Shown here: positions 1-11,088 of the stretch, one piece after another
Numbering within the stretch: the stretch's first letter is position 1
Layout: every line of letters starts with the position of its first letter
Assembly: GCF_027244095.1 (NCBI RefSeq)
Contig: NC_069662.1
Span: forward strand, 14,038,501-14,102,500
Source: Hemicordylus capensis
Taxonomy: Eukaryota; Chordata; Lepidosauria; Squamata; Cordylidae
Length of the DNA stretch: 64,000 nucleotides
Direction: 5' to 3'
Notes under the pieces: generated by a model
What the model saw: the letters and a program-made list of their open reading frames with translations, nothing else
What the model was told of the DNA's origin: nothing
The model's database searches: none
Made by a program: the position numbers and the translations under genes

Positions 1-960
1 TCAACCAGGGTGTCAACAAGATCACCGGCAAAGCCAACACTGAATCCTTTCAAGGCTTCTTGGAATCCTACTGGATCCAATAACCTCTTTGGGTGGAAAA
101 TTCTAATAGGGCCATCACCCCTGTGGAGGTGGGAAGTGCTTGTAAGTCCAATCTTAACCATCCATGACAATGGGGAAATCACAGGCGTCCCCACCCACAG
201 AACACCACCCTGATCAGTCAAAGACCAAATCAAGCATGTGACCTGCAATATGCATCGGTCCAGAGACCACTTGGGATAGGCCCATAGTTGTCATGGCCGC
301 TATGAACTCCTGAGCTGCCCTGGACAGACTGGTCCCAAAATGAACATTGAAGTCCCCCAGCACCAAGAGTCTGGGAGACTCCAACGCGAGTTCCGCGACC
401 AAGTCCATGAGCTTACTAAAGGATTCTGTTGGGCAACGGGGCAATCGGTACACCAACAGAAGTCCCAATCTATCCCTGGTCCCCAAACTTAAGTACACAC
501 ATTCAATATGGTCTGATACCCTAACAGGGACCCTGGTAAGGGAGATATTATAATCCACCTCCCCACCCACGTCCCCTCACCCACTCCTCTATAGAATATC
601 CTGGAGGGAGAAACTGGGACCAGAATGGTCCACTAGCCTCCCCCAACCAAGTTTCACTAATACGTACCTGGTCGGCTCCCTCAACAATGATCAAATCAGG
701 GATGAGTTTAGGTTTATTTTGGACCATCTTGGCATTACAGAGGAGCAGGGTAAGGCTATGTGGAATGTTGGCAGTGACCCCCAAGGTCAATGAGCTGGCA
801 GGACAGCCGGAAGGGGAGACCGCTATTAAATTTCTGACTTCCTTCCCCTGGAATGGCCTGATGACCTGCCAACATTACTTCTTCTATTCCTCACCACTAC
901 CAGGATAGCTGTCCCATAGTCAACAAAGGTGATGTCAAAGAGATGTGCCAAAAAATTGTG
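1..960 (-). mobile_element. L2 LINE fragment, endonuclease region (unit 0 intron 5)
   Basis: Two adjacent minus-strand reading frames (790-548 and 570-214) encode the N-terminal and central parts of an L2-clade AP endonuclease. The first has a CNAK..QNK start and an ISETWLGE motif; the second has LLLVYRLP and the catalytic-type [11 protein letters not shown] motif. The same element lies in unit 2 at about 40665-41570, so this is intron 5 of the receptor gene whose last exon starts at 2806. The reverse transcriptase part lies left of the window or is missing. It is a broken LINE. Confidence 0.8.
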
Positions 961-1129
961 CGGCACCATTGTTGTTGTTGTCATCATCACTCTTTCAACT
1001 TGCGTAGGTGAGTGGGGGGCAAAACCTTGCTATTCCACTGGCAGAATATGTTGATTAGCAGCATCCTTTCTTTACTTGCTTTGGAAACCAGGTTCTATTC
1101 TTTGCAAAGCTCTACTGTTGTTGTTGACG

Positions 1130-2592
1130 TTTGCTGTTAATGCAGATTTGGGACAGAAAGAGTGGGGGTAGTGGTAGTGCAAATTTGATGATTTGTTGAA
1201 GTTTGAGATGAAGTTTGAGTGACTTTGGGGCAGATTCGGGGTGGAAAGGGGGCATCTGGGGTGGAAGAGTGGGGTGGGGTGATAGTGCCCCAATGGATGC
1301 CTGTCATCACCCAGATCCCAAAGGGATTGGGCAAAGGGATGATTCTTGGTGATTTGTTGAAGTTTGAGTGTCTTTGGGGCAGATCTGGGGCAGAAAGGGG
1401 GCATTTGGGGTGGAAGAGTGGGGTGAGGTGGTAGTGCCATACCCCAGTGGGTGCCTGCCACCACCCAGATCCCAAAGGGATTGGGCAAAGGGCTGATTTT
1501 TTGTGATTTATTGAAGTTTATGCATCTTTAAGGCTTTTCTCCATAGGAATAATGGAGGTTTCAGCAGCACCATAACTGCACTTGGGGGGCACTGGGGTGG
1601 CCCAGAACAAGTGACGGTGTAGTGCACAGGGGGTGCCAACCACCCCCATGGGTTGCTAACCCATAGGGTACAGGGTTTTGTTGTTTCTGAGGTGTTCTGA
1701 GTGTCTATTCTCTGGTAGCATATGGGATTTATAATGACAAACCATGAATCCACTCTCATTTGTTACCAGTGAAACCACACTAAGAACCCCTCAGAAACAA
1801 CAAAACCCTATACCCCATGAGATAGCAACCCATGCGGGTGGTTGGCACCCTCTGTGCACTACACCTCCACTCACCCTGGGCCACCCCAGCACCCCCAAAG
1901 TGCAGTTATGGGGCTGCTGAAACCTCCATTATTCCCTATTGAGAAAAACTTTAAAGACGCATAAACTTCAAAAATCACTTTAAAATGATCCCTTTGCCCA
2001 ATTCCTTTGAAATAATTCTGGTACCTTCCTGGCCCCCTTTGAGCACTCCAACCCACCACACCCCACCCTGGGCCACCCATTTCTCCCCAATGTGAAGAGA
2101 TGCATTTGCTGAAACCTACATTATTCCCTATTGAGAAAAACCTTAAAGACACTTAAATTTTAAAAATCACTTTTAAAAAAATCAGCCCTTTCCCCAGTTC
2201 CTTAGAAATAATTCTGGTAGCTTCCTTGCCACCGCTAGGCACTACCACCAACCACACTCCACCCTGGGCCATCCCTTTCCCCCCCACATGAAGAAGAAAA
2301 TCTTAAAGATGTGTGAACTTCAAAAAATCACCAAAAATCAGTCCTTTGCTCAATTCCTCTGAAATTTGAGTGGTAGCCTCCACCCATTAGGCACTTCCAT
2401 CCCATACCATTCTTTTGGCTCCAGGACCGGTTTTTTGAATGCTTATCAGTTCATATTCAGATTTTGATTAATTCGGAACCGAATCGAATCTGGGGTGATT
2501 TGGATGGGTCTGATTTGGATCCGAAATGAAATAGGGGTGTTTTGATTTGGGTCCAAAATCAAACATCGAATATTCGAAATGCACACCCCTAG
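1130..2592. repeat. Near-palindromic foldback repeat with tandem sub-repeats (unit 0)
   Basis: The arms at about 1500-1702 and 1772-1980 are reverse complements with scattered mismatches around a 70-bp centre. Outside this core each arm is built of roughly 155-190 bp sub-repeats. They begin near 1189, 1350 and 1503 on the left and near 1965, 2153 and 2315 on the right. The right end finishes in GCACACCCCTAG at 2592, which looks like the terminus of a squamate non-autonomous DNA transposon; the matching left terminus is missing. Copies lie before exon 6 in unit 2 and, as the right arm only, in unit 1. The open frames in it are low-complexity by-products. Confidence 0.75.
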
Positions 2593-2805
2593 TATAGATC
2601 ACAGATAAAATGAAATAAATCATTAAATAAAAAACTATAAGAACAGCAAAAGTAAGAGCAGCTTAAAATCTATCAATGTCACATGAGAGGGAGCAAACCT
2701 TAACAACCCGGTCAGTAGTAAAACAAGGCAGTCAGCAGATTCCAGTTAAAGTTGAACAATGTTTGTGTATCTTGGCAAAACAAAGACTTTGTTGATGTAT
2801 TTCAG

Positions 2806-3707
2806 ATGCAGACCAGTGTGAGATGTGCCCAGAAGATCAATGTCCAAATGAGAAACAGGATCAATGCATCGCCAAAACAACGACCTATTTATACTATGGA
2901 GAACCATTAGGAGCAATTTTGATTTCTTTTGCTCTTTTGTTTTCCCTGATCACCTTTGCTGTGATTGGGATCTTTGTTCTGCTCTGCAAAACTCCCATTG
3001 TGAAAGCCAATAACTGGAGCATTACTTGTACCCTTCTCTCCTCTCTGCTGCTTTGCTTTCTCTGCTCCTTCCTATTCATTGGTCAGCCTAGGAAGGTGAC
3101 CTGTCTCCTCAGACAAACCGTGTTTGGTATCACCTTTACTGTCGCACTTTCCTCTGTGTTGGCTAAAACCATCACTGTTGTTCTGGCCTTCCTGGCCACC
3201 AAGCCGGGAAACAGGATGAGAAGATGGATAGGGAAGAGGCTGGCAGTATCGGTCATCATTGTCTGTTCACTTATTCAAATTGGCATCTGTGCTGTGTGGC
3301 TGGCAACCACTCCCCCTTTCCCAGAGTTTGACATGCACTCTCAGATCAGTGAGATCATTGTGCAATGCAATGAAGGCTCAAACACCATGTTCTACATCGT
3401 CCTGGGCTACATGGGTTTTCTGGCCATCAGCAGCTTCACTGTGGCCTTCCATGCGAGAAAGTTACCAGATAGCTTTAATGAAGCCAAGCTGATCACCTTC
3501 AGCATGCTGGTCTTCTGCACTGTTTGGATTACTTTTGTCCCAAGCTACTTAAGCACCAAGGGGAAATACATGGTGGCTGTGGAGGTCTTCTCCATCATGG
3601 CCTCTAGTGGTGGACTGTTGAGTTGTATCTTCCTCCCCAAATGCTACATTATTATTCTTAGACCTGATCTGAACACCAGAGAGCAACTAGTAAGGAAACG
3701 ATATTGA
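2806..3707 (+). CDS. VMN2R: V2R receptor unit 0, exon 6 (7TM exon, 3' end of gene)
   Basis: This is the last exon of a vomeronasal type-2 receptor, a class C GPCR of vomeronasal sensory neurons. A TTTCAG acceptor precedes 2806 and the frame runs to TGA at 3707. It is 902 bp and opens in phase 1, as in units 1 and 2. It starts with the end of the cysteine-rich linker ([11 protein letters not shown], then DQC), followed by seven hydrophobic helices. Family motifs are PIVKANN after TM1, [14 protein letters not shown] between TM2 and TM3, [14 protein letters not shown] in TM3, [11 protein letters not shown] in the second cytoplasmic loop, [18 protein letters not shown] in TM6 and [14 protein letters not shown] after TM7. 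The frame is intact. Exons 1-5 lie left of the window, so the state of the whole gene is unknown. Confidence 0.95.
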
Positions 3708-4118
3708 GACACTGGACTCTTTCTGCCTTTTCTTGTTCTTCGGCACCATGTCTTTCATCATTATATTCCCATATTAGTAGTGAAGGAAGGCGTAGATTAG
3801 AGAATACAGTCAACATGGGTGGTATCGGTGACTAAGCGTGGGTGATATCGGGACAATGGGGGGAACTGTGGAAGAGCTGCTTGAACAATGAGCCATATTG
3901 CACAGCTCTGGCACTGCTTTGAAGGACACATCAGCCCGGTAGCACCATGTGTCCAGAATGCAGCACTGGATGTCAGCCAGCCTACAGTATTGGCCACAGA
4001 CTAATAGTTCTCAAAAAAGGGAGATATATGTAGACAACCTTATAATTAAGGTTAGGTGAAAAAAGAATGGCTGACATCCAGACTAACACAGTGTGTGGTC
4101 ATCCAATGAAGCACATTT
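3708..4118. other. 3' flank of unit 0, array-specific sequence
   Basis: The stretch between the receptor stop codon and the downstream 7TM relic has close copies at 23559-23971 and 44262-44673. It contains no convincing reading frame and no AATAAA close to the stop codon. It is probably 3' UTR and old flanking sequence carried along with each duplication. Confidence 0.5.
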
Positions 4119-4690
4119 GTTTGAAATGCATTCTACATTCATCCAGATCATGTTGCAATGCAATGAAGGGTCTGAGGGTCTCTTACATGGGCTTTCTGGC
4201 AATCATCAGCTTCACTGTGGCCTTCCTTGCTAGAATGTTACTGATGGATTTATTTATTCAGTCAGTCATTTATTTAAAATATCTTTATACCACCCAAAAC
4301 CTACGTCTCTGGGCGATTTACAAGAAGATAAAAACAAATGTAAAACATTAGTTAAAAACAAAAACAAGAAATTTTAAACACAACAATTTTTTTTAAAAAA
4401 ACAATATCCTAAAAACAACATTAAAACAATTTAATGAAGCCAAGCCGATCACCTTCAGCATGCTGGTCTTCTGCAGTATTTGGATGTCCTTTGTCAAAAG
4501 CTACTTGAACACCAAGCGGAGATACATGGTGGCTATGGAGGTCTTCTTCATCTTGGTCTCTAGCGGTGAACTGTTGAGTTGCATCTTCCTCCCCAAATGC
4601 TACATTATTATTCTTAGGCCTGATCTGGACACCAGAGAGCAACTAGTACGGAAAATGAATTGTGGCATTGGACTCTTTGGTTATTTTTGA
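4119..4690 (+). pseudogene. Truncated second 7TM exon relic downstream of unit 0
   Basis: The sequence matches the 3' half of V2R exon 6, from the loop before TM5 (TGCAATGCAATGAAGG) through TM7 and the LRPDL(D)TREQLVRK tail. The 5' half of the exon, with TM1-TM4, is absent, and no splice acceptor is visible at the break. An L2 3'-end fragment at about 4248-4429 splits it in the TM5-TM6 loop. The 3' piece from 4431 is still open ([16 protein letters not shown]) and ends at 4690. Units 1 and 2 have the same structure with the same insertion point, so the relic arose before the units were duplicated. It cannot encode a receptor. Confidence 0.88.
4248..4429 (-). mobile_element. L2 3'-end fragment inserted in the 7TM relic
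   Basis: An ATTT-rich start is followed by TTTATACCACCCAAAAC, CTCTGGGCGATTTACAA and an A-rich stretch. This is the tail type of the L2 copies at 24590 and 62618, in the same orientation. It interrupts the exon-like sequence between GTTACTGATGG and TTTAATGAAGCC. The same insertion is present at 24093-24303 and 44802-44983. Confidence 0.65.
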
Positions 4691-4750
4691 TGAGTTTTCT
4701 ACTATTTCCTACTTTTTCCTACTATTCCTCCTATATTAGTGGTCATGCAA

Positions 4751-4756
4751 AATAAA
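4751..4756 (+). promoter_or_regulatory. Candidate polyadenylation signal AATAAA
   Basis: An AATAAA hexamer lies about 60 bp after the end of the 7TM relic and 1.04 kb after the unit 0 stop codon. The paralogous hexamer is at 45316-45321. It may be the old poly(A) signal of the lost gene whose last exon became the relic, possibly now used by the upstream receptor. This rests on the hexamer and its position only. Confidence 0.3.
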
Positions 4757-5418
4757 GATACTGTTTCAAACAAAGCCATCACCCTGGATGCTAAAGTGTG
4801 GGTGACATCAAGCTCTGGCTACTTGCACATAAAAATGTCACACCGTTCCTGATTATTTCCCCTTCTTTGTTCAACATTCCATTCCATCTTTCTTGTCCTT
4901 ATTAGTGTCCACACAATTATGTCTGTAGCTGTCCCTCATTTTCAAATTATCTTTGCTTTGAAAATGTACCGCAAGAGACAGAGGAAATAAGTTTTGGTTT
5001 GGTTTCTGGATGGTTCCTCTGCTATGGTATTGGTTCTAATTTTGCCAGTCTCTGCCGCCGTGCCAGCACAATGAGGTGGGGTTCTGGGTTGTGCCCCATC
5101 ACATGAGGCAGTCACAGGCACAATCTTGCCCCCTGCCTCCACGTGACAGGGATCGGCCAATGAGGGAAAAAGGTGGGGCGATTGGGTGCCGGCTGCCTCC
5201 GTTCCGTTCAGTTGCTCCACAGCTTGGCACCCACCCAACACCCTGTACTCAGTGAGGGATACCCAGTAGCCTGTGGGGGCCAAGTGGGAAATTTTTGGAT
5301 CGCACCAGATTGGCACTAGGCATCGCCTTTTTTTGCCTACTTCTCACTGAGTCCTTTGGCTTTCAGTCATAGGTTGGCACTGAAGGAACCGTTCACTTGG
5401 CAGGAGAGTGCAGGTTGT
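4757..5418. repeat. Inter-unit spacer module, first part (unit 0)
   Basis: Non-coding sequence repeated in the array. The part from about 5190 to 5410 (GGGTGCCGGCTGCCTCC to GGCAGGAGAGTGC) recurs at 11089-11310 and 46050-46275, and its end at 26160-26300. Nothing supports a gene. The module is cut at 5419 by an L1. Confidence 0.6.
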
Positions 5419-8400
5419 TTTTTCCCCCAAATTCAATCTTTATTGATTTTAACAATAGTAATATTATCATTAACAAATAAACAAAAGTGGACTTCCCACA
5501 CACATCTCTTCGTGAATCATCAGCTATAAAATTTACCCTTGCTATAATAATAATTCAAAACATAAATTTAAACCCTTACAAACACAGTTAGTCTACCCAA
5601 CCTGCAATTTTTACTAAATTTCAAACCCTGCTGTAAGGTCCATGGTAGGAAAATAGTTCTTTAAATACAACAAAAATGGTTTCCAATCTTCTTTAAAACA
5701 TTCTAAGTTTTGGTCTCTCATCAATGTTGTAAGTTTTGCCATCTCCGCATATTCCAAAAATTTTATCAGCCAATCTTCTTTTCAAGGCAGTTCATTACTC
5801 TTCCATTTCTGTGCATATATTATTCTAGCTGCCGTAGAAGCGTACATAAAAAATGTTAAATTAGTTGTAGAAATTACACCTTGTGTTATTCCCAGCAGGA
5901 AGGATTCTAGCTTCTTAGGAAATGTCATTTTAAATATTTTCTTTAACTCATTATATATCATATCCCAATAGGCCTTAGCCTTCTCACAGGTCCACCACAT
6001 ATGAAAAAAAGTACCTTCAGAATGTCCACACTTCCAACATTTGTTTGAAACATTTTTATACATTAATGCCAATTTTTTTGGTGTCAAATACCATCTATAC
6101 ATCATTTTATAATAATTTTCTTTTAAAGTATTACATGCAGTAAATTTTAAACCATTTTTCCATAATTTTTCCCAGGCTGCCATTTCTATGTTACACCCCA
6201 CATCTTGAGCCCATTTTATCATTGTTGTTTTAACCACTTCTTCTCTTGTCTCCTCCAGAAGTAAAAGTTTATACATTTTAGAAACTAATTTTTCATCATT
6301 TTCACATAAGTCCTTCTCAAAGTTCGAAGTCTGATCTTCAAATCCAACTTCAAAATCATTCTTATATAACTCTTTCAACTGATGGTATTGAAACCAATCT
6401 CTGACCAAATTTTGTACTTCAGTTAAACTTTTTAACTTACAGTCCTTGTCCTGAAAATATAGCAAATCCCTATAGGTACCCCAATGCAATTGCATATTTA
6501 CTTCTTTACGTGATAAAGCTTCAGTCGGAGATACCCATAACGGAGTTTTAGGTTCCAACCATTTTTTATATTTTAACCACACCCTCATTAAACACCTTCT
6601 CACATAATGGTTCAAAAAATCTTTATGTATTTTACTTTTTTCATACCACAGATATGCATGCCATCCAAACCTTCTATCAAATCCTTCCCAGTCAAGTATT
6701 CTAGGGTTTCTTAATGTTATCCATTATTTTAGCCACGTCAAACAAACAGCATCGAAATACAACCTTAAGTCCGGTAAGGTAAGACCACCTCTTTCCTTTG
6801 CATCTGTTAAATTCTTAAAATTAATTCTTGGTCTTTTCCCTTCCCAAACAAACTTAGTTATATCCTTCTGCCATTGCTTGAAACAAGTTAAAGTATTGAT
6901 TATAGGAATAGTCTGAAAGAGAAATAACATTTTAAGCAAGACATTCATTTTCACCACTGAAATTCTTCCCATTCAAGACAAATTCATTTTAGACCATCTT
7001 TGTAAATCAATTTTCACTGTATTCCATATTTTAACATAATTATTTGTAAACAACAAAGAATTATTGTTTGTTAACCAGACCCCCAAGTATTTAATTTTCT
7101 TCTCCACTTTCAACTCACTTATTTCAGAGAATCTATCCTTGGAGTTCTGATCCATATTTTTTGTCAGAACCTTAGTTTTGGCCTTGTTTATATAAAATCC
7201 AGCCAGCTGGCCAAATTGTTGTATTTTTTCCAAGAGTCTTCCAATCTTGTCCATTGGATTTTCTAGAAAAAACACAACATCGTCCGCAAAGGCTCTCAAC
7301 TTGTAGTCTTGTTTCCCAATTTTGGGGCCATATATTTTATCATCTTCTCTAATACTTCTACAAAGCACTCCTAGGACCAATATGAAAAGCAATGGGGAAA
7401 GTGGACATCCTTGTCTGGTCCCTTTTTGTATTTCACAATTGTCTGATAATTCCCCATTTACAATAATCTTAGCATATTGCTCCGAATAAATTGTCTTAAT
7501 TGCCCTAATAAAGTTGTTGCCAACACCCATTACATCTAATAGTCTCCACATAAATTGCCACGAAACATTATCGAAGGCTTTCTCGGCATCCAAAAAAATC
7601 ATCGCCATCTGTTTGTCATTATGTTTTTCATAATACTCCAGGCATAATCCCTTTTTGTAAGATATCATTCATAGTCCATTGAAAAGGCTGTAAAATTTGA
7701 TCTTTGAATGACTTGTAATACAAAGCTGACAATCCATCAGGTCCTGGGGCCTTGTTGGACTTACTTTGATTTATTGCTTCTATTATTTCCATGATTTTTA
7801 TCGGAGCATTCTTAATTTCTATATGTTCCTTAGAAAGTTTTGGAATATTTTTGGTTCTAAGAAACTGCTCGATTTTTTTGTCTTCAACTATCTTATCTTT
7901 ATATAATTCTGAATAATATTTTTAAAATTCAGCTCTTAGTCCCTTTCCATCATAAGAGAGCCCGTTTTTTGTAAGTATTTTAGATATATAATTTTTTTTC
8001 TCTCAGATCTAATTTTCCAAGCTAACAACTTGCCTGGCTTATTTGCGAACTCAAATACCCTTTGCTTAGCATACTTCAAATTCCGTTCAAATTCATTTGC
8101 TACTAACATAGAAAGTTGTTGTAACATTTTGATAGCTTGAGTAACCATCTTCTTATCTTTGGCCCATAATAATTCTCTTTCCTTTTTGGAGATCTGCATC
8201 AATAATGTCTCTTTTTTCAATCCTCTATGCTTTTTAAAATATGCATTTTGCTGTATGAAAAAACCTCTCATAACTGCTTTGCTTGCATCCCGGATTATTT
8301 TATTGTCCATTCCTTGATTTAAATTCAATTCAAAATAGTCCTTTAACTTCTTTTTGGCTTTCTCCACAACATGTTTTTTTCAAGAGGTACTCATTCAATC

Positions 8401-9696
8401 TCCAATGAAATGAAGTCGTTCCTTTCTTCTTCCATGTAAAACAAATTGGATTATGATCTGAAAAAGTCCTGGGTAAAATATCCATTCTTTTCATACATGG
8501 TGTAATAGCTTTAGATGTCCAAACCATATCTATCCTTGAATGTGATTGATATCTTTCAGAAAAATAAGTATATTCTTTTGCATTTAAATTTTTAATTCTC
8601 CACAAATCATAAAGATCCATGTGTTCTGCTAAATCAAAGAATGCTTTAGGAAGTTTACCTTGTAAATTCTTTTCCGATCTATCAGATTTTCTGTCCATAG
8701 ATGTAGAAACAACACCATTAAAGTCTCCCATTATAATCAAATTGACATTCGATAACTCAGCCATCTTTTGTTCCAAATAGTTATAAAATTCAACTTTCTT
8801 TTCATTAGGGGCATAGATTCCAATTATCACCGTTTTAATTCCAGAGATTAAAATTTCCAATGCTAGTAGCCTACCTTCATCATCTTTGAAAATCAATTTA
8901 GGTTCAAATTGTTGTTTGACATAAAATACTACCCCTCTTTTTTTTTTTCCTTATCTAAGGAAACAAATTCTTGTCCTAGAGCCTTGTTGACCAAAAATTT
9001 TCTATCTTTTTTTCTAATATGTGTCTCCTGTAAACACACAATGTCCAAATTTTGTTTCTTAAGAAAATGAAAGACTCTATTTCTTTTTGCTTTTGTGTTT
9101 AACCCATTAATGTTCCAAGAAAGACTCCTATAGTCTCTTAATTTGTAATCCATCTGGTCTAATTTGAGTTATGTGTTGAGGGAGCTGGATGCTCAGAAGA
9201 TACGTTTTTTTTGTATTTCCGCCAGAATTATTGCGCCTTGAGGAGCTCAGTGAATCTATTCTTCTTGCCCTTATAAAAAAAGGAAACTCCCTCCGGTATT
9301 TCCCACCTAAAACGTATTCCATTGGCATTCAAAGCATCTTTCAAAAATTTGTAATCCTTAGGTTTTCTTAGAATTCTGGCTGGTATTTCTTTCAAAAACT
9401 TTATCTGCTGGGTTTCAATAATAAGAGCTGTAGCAAAATGAGCCTGAACAATTCACTCATTAATTGATTTTGAAATAAATTGCACCAAACAGTCTTTAAT
9501 TTATTTATTCCTTGTAGCAAAATCCAAATTTAAACAAAAAGCTACCTCAATCTGTGGCTCCATCTCTTCAGCTGTAATTCTCAAAAGTGATGCAAGCTCC
9601 TCCCCAAGTAATTTTTTGATGTCTTGGTCAGCTTTTTCTGGAATACCTCTGAACCTTAAAAAACTCTCTTTTTGTCTTAATTCCAACAATGCCAAT
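5419..9696 (-). mobile_element. LINE-1 (L1) element, 5'-truncated, about 4.3 kb
   Basis: An L1 in reverse orientation. From its 5' end: the C-terminal RNA-binding part of ORF1 (9695-9501, LRFRGIPEKADQDIKK); the ORF2 endonuclease (9153-8929 SWNINGLNTKAKR and LQETHI; 8896-8330 GIYAPNE, MGDFNGV and SDHNPI); a linker (8367-7936); the reverse transcriptase (7668-6973 FLDAEKAFDNV, GTRQGCPLSPLLF and FADDVVFFLE); and the C-terminal CWKCGHSEGTFFHMWWTC knuckle region (6615-5782). A 3' UTR with AATAAA near 5441 and a short A tail end at about 5419. At least four frame breaks separate the pieces, one at the T-run 8937-8949, so it is dead. It is absent at the paralogous sites near 11310, 26300 and 46275. 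Confidence 0.93.
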
Positions 9697-11088
9697 GGGT
9701 AGGTAGACTGAATAATGGTGTTTGGCTGGAGGCCAATTTGGGGTGGGAGCAGGGCCAGATTAAGCTAGTGTGGGGCCTGTAACATATGTCATAAAGGGGC
9801 CCCAAATTTTTAAAATGCACATAAATTTTAAAACATAAGCCAAGGCAATGTTAAGAATTGCTACCAGGGCTGGACTGGGGGCACTGAGAGGGCAGTGGAA
9901 AGTATGTGGGGAGAGAGCCAGGTTTTGAGCAGAATGGCTACCTTAGGGTGGGAGTATTCATTGCTGCCAAGTGCAGTGGGGCGCAGTCAACATGGAGACC
10001 AGGGGTCCCTCGATGGTGTGCGCGTGTGAATGTGCTCACACGGTTTTTGATGTAAGCTCAGTTAATTGTAGCTCCTGCACAGGTTGAATCAGGAAGGCCC
10101 CACTCTGAATGCACATGGTGCCCACACACTGCCTTGAAACTGTCACTCAAAACAAAACTCATTCGACACACAGAGATGAAAAAAATTTAGAGAGAACACC
10201 GATGGAGACCAGGCCTCCCAGAAGTGTCGTGTATCAATTGCACATATTGCAATACGTGGTTGGAGTGCAGAAATGTCAACAAACATGCATGCATACAGAT
10301 CAGCAATCATGTTCACTAGCCACAGATTTCACAAGTGTTGAGCACACATGAATGGCTGCTGTTCATTCTCAGCTCTACGACGGCAGTGGGGGTGGAAAGG
10401 GGGGTTAATCTTTGAAAGGATGACAGCAGTGCCCTCCACCTTTGACCCAGCTTCTGGAGGGGAATATAGTATTTGTGCATGCATGGAGATGTACCCCCCT
10501 CCCAACACACACACATACACACAATGCTTCTGCATATTCCTCCCATCATAATGATAGGCATTTTGCGAGCCAATAAATCATGCAGCAAGGTGTGCATTGA
10601 AGAATGGGGTGGGGTGGGAGGTTGAAAGGAGGGATCACTGTTGTATCAGGTAAAAGGGTTTACCTTCCTACTTCAGATTTGGAAACATAAACCCACACAG
10701 ACAGGTCATGCTAAAAACTCTGGTCCTGAAGTCATGACCAAGGAGGAAAAGCAAAAACCATTGATGAAAAGGCAGGCAAGTGGGGCAGGTGGAGGGGGGG
10801 GAGAGGACAACCTCCATCTAAACCATCTGATTCACACAATACATGCCAGAGAGTGAACTGAATGAAATTACTACGGTCCAGGACCAGCAGACAGTACCTG
10901 CGAACCAACAAATCACAGATACAGGTCAGAGGCAATTTCCATTGTTGGAAAAATAAGGCGGCCACCTTTGAGACCCAGATCCTTCTTTCCACACCCCACT
11001 AGTCATGATAACAATCCTCAAAGGTCTCTTTCCAGGATCTGCTTACAGAACAACTGTGAGGGGGGAAATGGCCATGCTCCTTCCTTGG
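9697..11088. repeat. Inter-unit spacer module, copy A
   Basis: This continues the module interrupted by the L1. It includes the GGGCC(A/G)GATTAA..GGGGCCTGTAACATATGTCATAAAGGGGCC segment, a stretch around 10109-10480 found near-identically at 11800-12160, 26780-27130 and 46750-47110, and a CA-rich patch near 10507-10522. The last ~100 bp match 47640-47735. No reading frame looks like a protein. It ends abruptly at 11088, where a second copy begins. Confidence 0.65.

Noticed and set aside
1072-1488. Pro/His-rich repeated proteins on the minus strand
   Set aside because: They are translations of the foldback sub-repeats; copies in other units are out of frame with each other.
2894-3079. Minus-strand frames over the 7TM exons
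   Set aside because: They are antisense shadows of strongly conserved plus-strand coding sequence.
4460-4690. Relic used as an alternative last exon of the receptor
   Set aside because: No acceptor is seen at the boundary and TM1-TM4 are missing, so splicing to it could not give a 7TM receptor.
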